From Phyllobacteriaceae bacterium (GTDB lineage Bacteria > Pseudomonadota > Alphaproteobacteria > Rhizobiales > Devosiaceae): a stretch of 9,606 nucleotides of DNA. Location of the stretch: NCBI GenBank assembly GCA_012799265.1, contig JAAZLP010000062.1:1-9606 (forward strand), read 5' to 3'. Each line of letters starts with the position of its first letter. Within the stretch, counting starts at the first letter, position 1. The position numbers were made by a program, and so were the translations under genes. The notes under the pieces were generated by a model. That model was given only the letters and a program-made list of their open reading frames with translations. It was not told where the DNA came from and searched no databases. Positions 5,912 to 9,606 of this stretch are shown here, one piece after another.

Positions 5912-5942
5912 CGTTATCGCCTAAATATCAAAGGCGATAACG
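5912..5942. other. Perfect 11-bp inverted repeat after the alpha/beta hydrolase gene
   Basis: CGTTATCGCCT (5912-5922) and AGGCGATAACG (5932-5942) are perfect 11-bp arms around a 9-nt AT-rich loop, 28 bp after the hydrolase stop. It may end the minus-strand transcript, but no T run follows on that strand. On the plus strand TTTT appears after eight bases. A transcription-blocking hairpin or a protein-binding dyad are both possible. Confidence 0.45.
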
Positions 5943-5969
5943 CGGTGCTGTTTTAAGTTTTTCTCTAAT

Positions 5970-6804
5970 TCAAAGTGTGTCTTCGAACCAGGTAACCGTC
6001 GCGTCGATCAATTCGTCGAACGCGGCCATGTCGCCGGTGAAGATGTTGTAGGTGTGGTCGGCGCCCTCGATGATCGACTTCTGCTTGTTGTCGCCGCCGC
6101 CTGCAGCCACGATTTCATCAGCGATCTCGGGCAGGACGACGGTGTCTGCCGAGCCGTTGATGGCGAGCAGGGCGCCCTTGTAGTTGGCGAGTTCTGACTT
6201 CAGATCGAGCGCGCGAACCTCGTCAAACCATTCGATGGAAAGATTGAGCGGGTCGCGCCAGTCGAAGGTGAGCTGGGTCGAGCCGTTGGCCTTGGCTTCA
6301 TCATATTGGTCTGCGGCGTAATCGGACATGTCCAGGACGCCCGCCCAGGTGACGAGGCTTTTCACGTCCGGGGTGCGGGCAGCGGTCAGCATGGCGATCA
6401 TGCCGCCCTGGCTCCAGCCGAGCAGGCCCAGGCGTTCGTCAGCGATCTCTTCGAGGCCGCGCATATAGGCGACAACATCGAGGCCGTCCTGCATGCCGCT
6501 GGACGGGGTGTATTCGATGTAGTCAACAGTGCTGTCGCCGCTACCGGCAAAGTCGAAGCGCGCGCTGGCAATGCCGGCTTCGGCCAGTTTGGGCGAGCAA
6601 ATCATAGCCGTTGCCGGCCTCATGACGGTTGGAGCCGGTACCGTGGAACATGACCACGAAGGGGAAGGGGCCGTCGCCATCGGGCAGGGTGATGGTGGCG
6701 GGGATGGGGCGATCCTTACCCTCGATGACCACATTCTCCTCGGCCGCATGGGCAAGAGACAGGGATGCCAGGGTTATCGCGGCGACGGCGGCAAGATTGC
6801 GCAT
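5970..6804 (-). pseudogene. Secreted alpha/beta hydrolase, frameshifted near 6591-6593
   Basis: With one base removed this is a 277-residue exported serine hydrolase. A signal peptide (MRNLAAVAAITLASLSLAHA, cut before AEENVV) is followed by an alpha/beta-hydrolase fold: VVMFHGTGSN (50-59, oxyanion region), FDFAGSGDS, the nucleophile elbow GWSQGG with Ser131, the acid Asp220 in NGSADTVV and His250 in EGADHTYN. It probably acts in the periplasm on esters or peptides; the substrate is unknown. As given, the 5' frame ends after GYDLLA in unrelated residues and the rest (KLAEAGIASARFDF onward) is in another frame. One extra base in the CCC run (GGG at 6591-6593 on the plus strand) accounts for it. 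The start has GGAGGT (6809-6814) four bases upstream, and a 6-bp hairpin (6821-6838) lies in the leader. It is the last gene of the minus-strand row that begins with the YjbR-like gene. Confidence 0.88.
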
Positions 6805-6891
6805 TTTTACCTCCATAACGGGCGGATGGGGCTCCGCCTGATCACCAGACAATCATTTTCTGGACGGGAGGCAAGGGGGATCGTTGCAGCA

Positions 6892-7425
6892 TCAACTCCG
6901 TGCTTCCTCGATCTCCACCTGGGGCGCCTTGAAACCCATGGCGATCCAGACGGCGAGGAGCTTTGCGTAAAAGCCTGCGGTGGTCCATTTGCCTGAGGGG
7001 ATGGCGTGATCGAGCACGGACGGGTCCTGGAGGTCGCTTGTCATGGTGCGGATCTGGGTCGGCGGGCGCGACGTCTCGGGCCAGAGACTGGCATAGAGGC
7101 TGAGCCAATGGCCGCCCTGAAATTCGAGAAAGACGGGGCTATGGCAGCAGGTGGTGACGACGCGACGGGTGGGTGCCTTGTCTGAGAGGCGGTGAGCGCG
7201 AAGCAGGGCAGTGCCGTCCGGGAAGCGGACGCGGTCCTTGCGGTAGAGCACGAAGGGCGTGCCGCCATTGGTCCCGGCTATCGGCAGGCCGAGCGGCAGG
7301 TCGGCGAGGCGGTTGGCGGCCTCGCGACAGGAATTGCAATGGCACTCGGTGGTGATAAAGGGCGCGCCTTCGAGCTCAATATGGAATTTGCCGCAGGCGC
7401 AGCTCAGCTGTTCGGTTTTGCGCAT
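6892..7425 (-). CDS. GFA/Mss4-like zinc-binding protein
   Basis: The 177-residue protein has the cysteine pattern of the GFA (glutathione-dependent formaldehyde-activating enzyme-like, CENP-V/GFA) family: CACG (Cys9, Cys11), ECHCNSCRE (Cys28, Cys30, Cys33) and TTCCHSP (Cys93, Cys94). In the Mss4-like fold these bind zinc. Most family members have no tested activity and the formaldehyde label should not be taken literally. The C-terminal 70 residues are longer than in the minimal family and include a hydrophobic stretch (AGFYAKLLAVWIAMGF) that may be amphipathic or membrane-associated. The start is ATG 7425, with AAGGAG (7431-7436) five bases upstream; an in-frame GTG at 7443 is less likely. 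It lies 63 bp after the GT90 gene and 87 bp before the alpha/beta hydrolase on the same strand. Confidence 0.85.
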   Translation of the reverse strand: MRKTEQLSCACGKFHIELEGAPFITTECHCNSCREAANRLADLPLGLPIAGTNGGTPFVLYRKDRVRFPDGTALLRAHRLSDKAPTRRVVTTCCHSPVFLEFQGGHWLSLYASLWPETSRPPTQIRTMTSDLQDPSVLDHAIPSGKWTTAGFYAKLLAVWIAMGFKAPQVEIEEARS

Positions 7426-7488
7426 CGTCTCTCCTTCGCTCACTATGGGCGAGACTATGTCGAATGGCGCTGCGCAGCACCTTAAAGC

Positions 7489-8484
7489 TCACCTGTCCTG
7501 CCAGTTGGCTTCAATAAGACGAACGGCATGGGCGGTTTCAGACTCGAGGGTCATTGAACGGGCGAGGGCCTGGCCGCGGGCAGCGATGGCAGAGGCTTCC
7601 GCGTCGTTCGTGCGGACCCAGTCGATCTTTTCGAGAAGATCACTCATGTCGGCGCGGACGGGCACGAAATGCTCCCAAGGCACAAGGCGGTCATACCACC
7701 ACTGGCGGTAGCCATCGGCGCTCGCGACTTTCAGCACGCAACAGCCGAAATGCATACGGATCAGCAGGTTTGACCAGGCATTGGTCCAGCCGTCGATGTC
7801 GATGGCGTATTTATCGCCCAGCCATTCGGCCTCTGGCCTCGGTGCGCCCGTGATGCCGAGAGGGGAAAAGGCGGCAAGAGGGCGTTTTTCGTTCTGACCT
7901 GCGGTCAGCAGTGCGTCCGCATGGGGATGACCTGCCAATAGCAGGCAGAGGCGCGCACGCTGAATGACGCGGGGATTGGGGGCGTCTTCCGCTGTCAGAG
8001 GGTGGATGCCCTCACCATTGGCCCCGCCGCGCCAAATGAGGTGGTCCCGGCGCTGGTGCCAGGGGACGGGGTTGGCTTCTGCCAGCGCTCGCTCGGCGGC
8101 GAAGCCGCGGCGCGTGACGAAGTAGTGATCGGGCAGGAGAATAATATCGTCGCTGCGGGAGCATTGTGCAAAGCGGGCTGCGGTGGCTTCATGGCCGTCG
8201 CTGCAGGATACGCTCATACGAGCTACATCTGGCGCACAGTGATGGAACAGGTAGAGAAAGCCAGCGAGGCTCTCTCGTCCGACATAGGTCTGTGCTGCGG
8301 GATCTTCCGGCACTGCGATATCGAAGCGATTGTTTCGCCGATACAGGACGGTATCCCACATATGAATGGGTCGCGGTTCGCCACGGGCTTCGCCGAGCTT
8401 CGGATCAAGCCCGAGTTTCCGAAGTGTCCGCTTAACGCGAAAGCGGAGTAAGGCTGTAAGAGCCTCCCGGCCAATCGTATTCAT
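7489..8484 (-). CDS. Glycosyltransferase family 90 (CAP10/LpsA-like) protein
   Basis: The 331-residue protein matches GT90 (CAP10, LPS-modifying) enzymes, which move a sugar from a nucleotide donor to glycans; bacterial members are tied to lipopolysaccharide or capsule. Visible motifs in order are IWRGG (150-154), the donor-site region KYAIDIDGWTNAWSNLL (225-241), a hydrophobic strand FGCCVLKV (246-253), WWYDRLVPWEHFVPV (262-276) and the C-terminal helix SDLLEKIDWVRTND (281-294). It has no signal peptide or membrane helix and is likely cytoplasmic or peripheral. ATG 8484 is chosen because GGGGAA (8492-8497) is seven bases upstream and the upstream in-frame residues (MPLGCFPPPAGNTS from 8526) look non-coding. 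The ribosome-binding site is part of an 8-bp hairpin. It follows the YjbR-like gene by 101 bp, and a candidate promoter lies in that gap. Confidence 0.88.
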   Translation of the reverse strand: MNTIGREALTALLRFRVKRTLRKLGLDPKLGEARGEPRPIHMWDTVLYRRNNRFDIAVPEDPAAQTYVGRESLAGFLYLFHHCAPDVARMSVSCSDGHEATAARFAQCSRSDDIILLPDHYFVTRRGFAAERALAEANPVPWHQRRDHLIWRGGANGEGIHPLTAEDAPNPRVIQRARLCLLLAGHPHADALLTAGQNEKRPLAAFSPLGITGAPRPEAEWLGDKYAIDIDGWTNAWSNLLIRMHFGCCVLKVASADGYRQWWYDRLVPWEHFVPVRADMSDLLEKIDWVRTNDAEASAIAARGQALARSMTLESETAHAVRLIEANWQDR

Positions 8485-8491
8485 AGATGTA

Positions 8492-8512
8492 TTCCCCGCT
8501 GGTGGCGGGAAA
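8492..8512 (-). promoter_or_regulatory. Hairpin burying the GT90 ribosome-binding site
   Basis: In the minus-strand RNA, UUUCCCGC (8512-8505) pairs with GCGGGGAA (8499-8492), eight pairs with one G-U, around a CACCA loop. The 3' arm contains the whole GGGGAA ribosome-binding site of the GT90 gene. This could reduce translation until the stem opens. Confidence 0.4.
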
Positions 8513-8538
8513 CAACCCAAAGGCACTCATTCTGTCAA
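8510..8538 (-). promoter_or_regulatory. Candidate promoter of the GT90 gene
   Basis: On the minus strand a perfect TTGACA (8538-8533) is followed after 17 bp by TTGTTT (8515-8510), a weak -10. The predicted start site (about 8503) would leave a leader of only about 20 nt and would cut off the 5' arm of the hairpin at 8492-8512, so both cannot act together. Confidence 0.3.
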
Positions 8539-8585
8539 CGGATTGGGGTGCAATAAAAAATATCGCATTGGCGCAATCGCAGGAC

Positions 8586-8924
8586 CTAATTCTTGGGTGC
8601 CCTGAATATCCACGCGTCATGGAGGCGGAGCGACAGTTCTTCGTCACTGATCCTGTCGAGATGAATGAGCATGGCGTCGTGGCCGACATATTGATCGGTC
8701 TCGAAATAGATGTCCGGCGAAATCTCCATCAAAAGAACCTTCTGGTCCCACGGGCATTGTAATACGGCGGTAGCCGCATCGAGCAGGTGGACAAAGGCCA
8801 CCCCGGATACCGTGAGGGCGGGGGTGCCGTCGGTGGTGGATGGCTCGACCTCAGGTAGTCCGCGCGCCTCTGCAAGGGTCCGCAGGCGGGCGAAGGTGCG
8901 GTCGATGGGGGCGCTGTCGGTCAT
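8586..8924 (-). CDS. MmcQ/YjbR-family protein
   Basis: The 112-residue protein is a typical MmcQ/YjbR-like (DUF419, CyaY-like fold) protein. It has the LPEVEPSTTDGTPALTVSG opening (about 23-41), the FVHLLDAATAVLQCP strand region, the signature YFETDQYVGHDAMLIHLD (73-90), and the closing ISDEELSLRLHDAWIFRAPK. Structural studies of the family suggest a DNA-binding-like fold, but no cellular role is settled. Length and start are normal; GAGGAGA (8932-8938) is seven bases before ATG 8924. It is the first gene of the minus-strand row and is divergent from mgtE, with 106 bp between the two starts in which I see no clear promoter pair or riboswitch. Confidence 0.9.
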   Translation of the reverse strand: MTDSAPIDRTFARLRTLAEARGLPEVEPSTTDGTPALTVSGVAFVHLLDAATAVLQCPWDQKVLLMEISPDIYFETDQYVGHDAMLIHLDRISDEELSLRLHDAWIFRAPKN

Positions 8925-9030
8925 CGGGAAATCTCCTCGAAAAAGCCGTGCCCCTACACTGGCGCAAGTAAGACCGATTGGCTATGGCTTGTCTTGCCCC
9001 TGAAACAATCAGGACACGAAAGGGCTCCCA

Positions 9031-9606
9031 ATGAGCGACGAATTCCACGCAGCGCCAGATTCTGTGTCCGGCAATGAAATCAATGCGTTCCGCGATGCGG
9101 ACGGCCGTATCAGCGTGCTCTGGCTGGAACGGTTGCGGGCCTTTCTGGACGCGGGGCGGGCGGATGACGTCGCTCTGGTCATGGAGCGGCTGCACACTGC
9201 GGACATGGGGGACGTGCTCGAGCAACTCGAGCCGGAGGAACGCCTCGCGCTCGTGCGGATGATGGGCGATGCCTTTGACTATTCGGCGCTGACTGAGGTC
9301 GACGAGAGTATCCGCGTCGAGATCATGGATGCCCTGCCCAACGCAGAAATTGCGCGCGGCGTGGCCGAACTCGACAACGACGACGCGGTCTTCCTGCTGG
9401 AAGACCTGGAAAAGGAGGACCAGGACGAAATCCTGTCGGCGCTGCCGACTTTCGAGCGTCTGGTTCTCAAGCGCAGTCTGGATTTCCCGGAAGAATCCGC
9501 CGGGCGGCGGATGCAGACCGAGTTCATCGCGATTCCGCCGTTCTGGACGGTCGGGCAGACCATCGACTATCTGCGCGCCGAGAAGGATCTGCCTGACGAG
9601 TTCTAC
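9031..9606 (+). CDS. mgtE: Magnesium transporter MgtE, N-terminal part (partial)
   Basis: The first 192 residues of a MgtE-type Mg2+ channel run off the right edge; the full family is about 450 residues. Residues about 30-150 are the helical MgtE N domain, a superhelix of acidic repeats: WLERLRAFLDAGRADDVALV, LHTADMGDVLEQLEPEERLA, DALPNAEIARGVAELDNDDA and LEDLEKEDQDEILSALP. The junction FPEESAGRRMQTEFIAIPP (about 156-174) and WTVGQTIDYLR open the first CBS domain, which senses cytosolic Mg2+. The membrane pore domain lies outside the window. The start ATG 9031 has AAAGGG (9019-9024) six bases upstream. There is no room upstream for a large Mg2+ riboswitch (M-box), as the YjbR-like gene begins only 106 bp away. 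Confidence 0.95.
   Translation, partial: MSDEFHAAPDSVSGNEINAFRDADGRISVLWLERLRAFLDAGRADDVALVMERLHTADMGDVLEQLEPEERLALVRMMGDAFDYSALTEVDESIRVEIMDALPNAEIARGVAELDNDDAVFLLEDLEKEDQDEILSALPTFERLVLKRSLDFPEESAGRRMQTEFIAIPPFWTVGQTIDYLRAEKDLPDEFY

Noticed and set aside
8002..8451. 149-residue plus-strand open frame
   Set aside because: It lies opposite the GT90 gene, whose motifs and length are complete.
8925..9030. Possible Mg2+ riboswitch upstream of mgtE
   Set aside because: The gap to the divergent gene is only 106 bp and I see no strong stem followed by a T run, so an M-box or ykkC-sized element is not supported.

Overview
The window looks like chromosomal DNA of a free-living, flagellated alphaproteobacterium. 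The evidence is a GC-rich, GC3-biased sequence, a short one-domain FliN, the DoxX/DUF4282/LipB set, a GT90 lipopolysaccharide-type glycosyltransferase and a CCA-encoding tRNA-Leu. A Hyphomicrobiales member (Devosia-like) is my best guess, made from the general feel of the proteins and not from any search. Most genes are ordinary housekeeping or envelope genes; no phage, CRISPR, IS element or secretion system is visible.

Layout. Positions 1-207 (minus) hold a GlsB/YeaQ-type stress membrane protein running off the left edge. Positions 343-1258 (plus) hold a phosphotriesterase-family metallohydrolase broken by a one-base frameshift. It converges on rimO (2625-1294, minus) across a hairpin. Divergent from rimO is a doxX-like gene (2866-3246, plus). 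It loses family similarity after about residue 70, exactly where it runs into the 3' end of a convergent DUF4282 membrane-protein gene (3617-3084, minus). lipB (4441-3716, minus) lies upstream of the DUF4282 gene and diverges from a 77-residue fliN (4531-4764, plus) that ends in a clear intrinsic terminator. About 230 bp without a gene then leads to tRNA-Leu(GAG) (5053-5137, plus) with its own terminator.

Positions 5200-5970 differ from their surroundings. They are less GC-rich by eye and hold one unrecognised 115-residue ORF (5735-5388, minus). This ORF has an unusually complete control region: a good -35/-10 pair whose 17-bp spacer is itself a perfect dyad, a roughly 120-nt leader with a long nested hairpin, a second hairpin touching the ribosome-binding site, and further dyads upstream. 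This is the part most deserving of a second look.

Positions 8924-5970 (minus) are four genes in a row with gaps of 60-100 bp: MmcQ/YjbR-like protein, GT90 glycosyltransferase, GFA/Mss4-like zinc protein, and a secreted alpha/beta hydrolase that is also frameshifted by one base. They may be co-transcribed, but no shared pathway is evident. Divergent from them, mgtE (9031 onward, plus) runs off the right edge.

Two genes (343-1258 and 5970-6804) are each broken by one extra G in a short G run, with intact conserved sequence on both sides. That pattern fits sequencing or assembly error at least as well as true pseudogenes.
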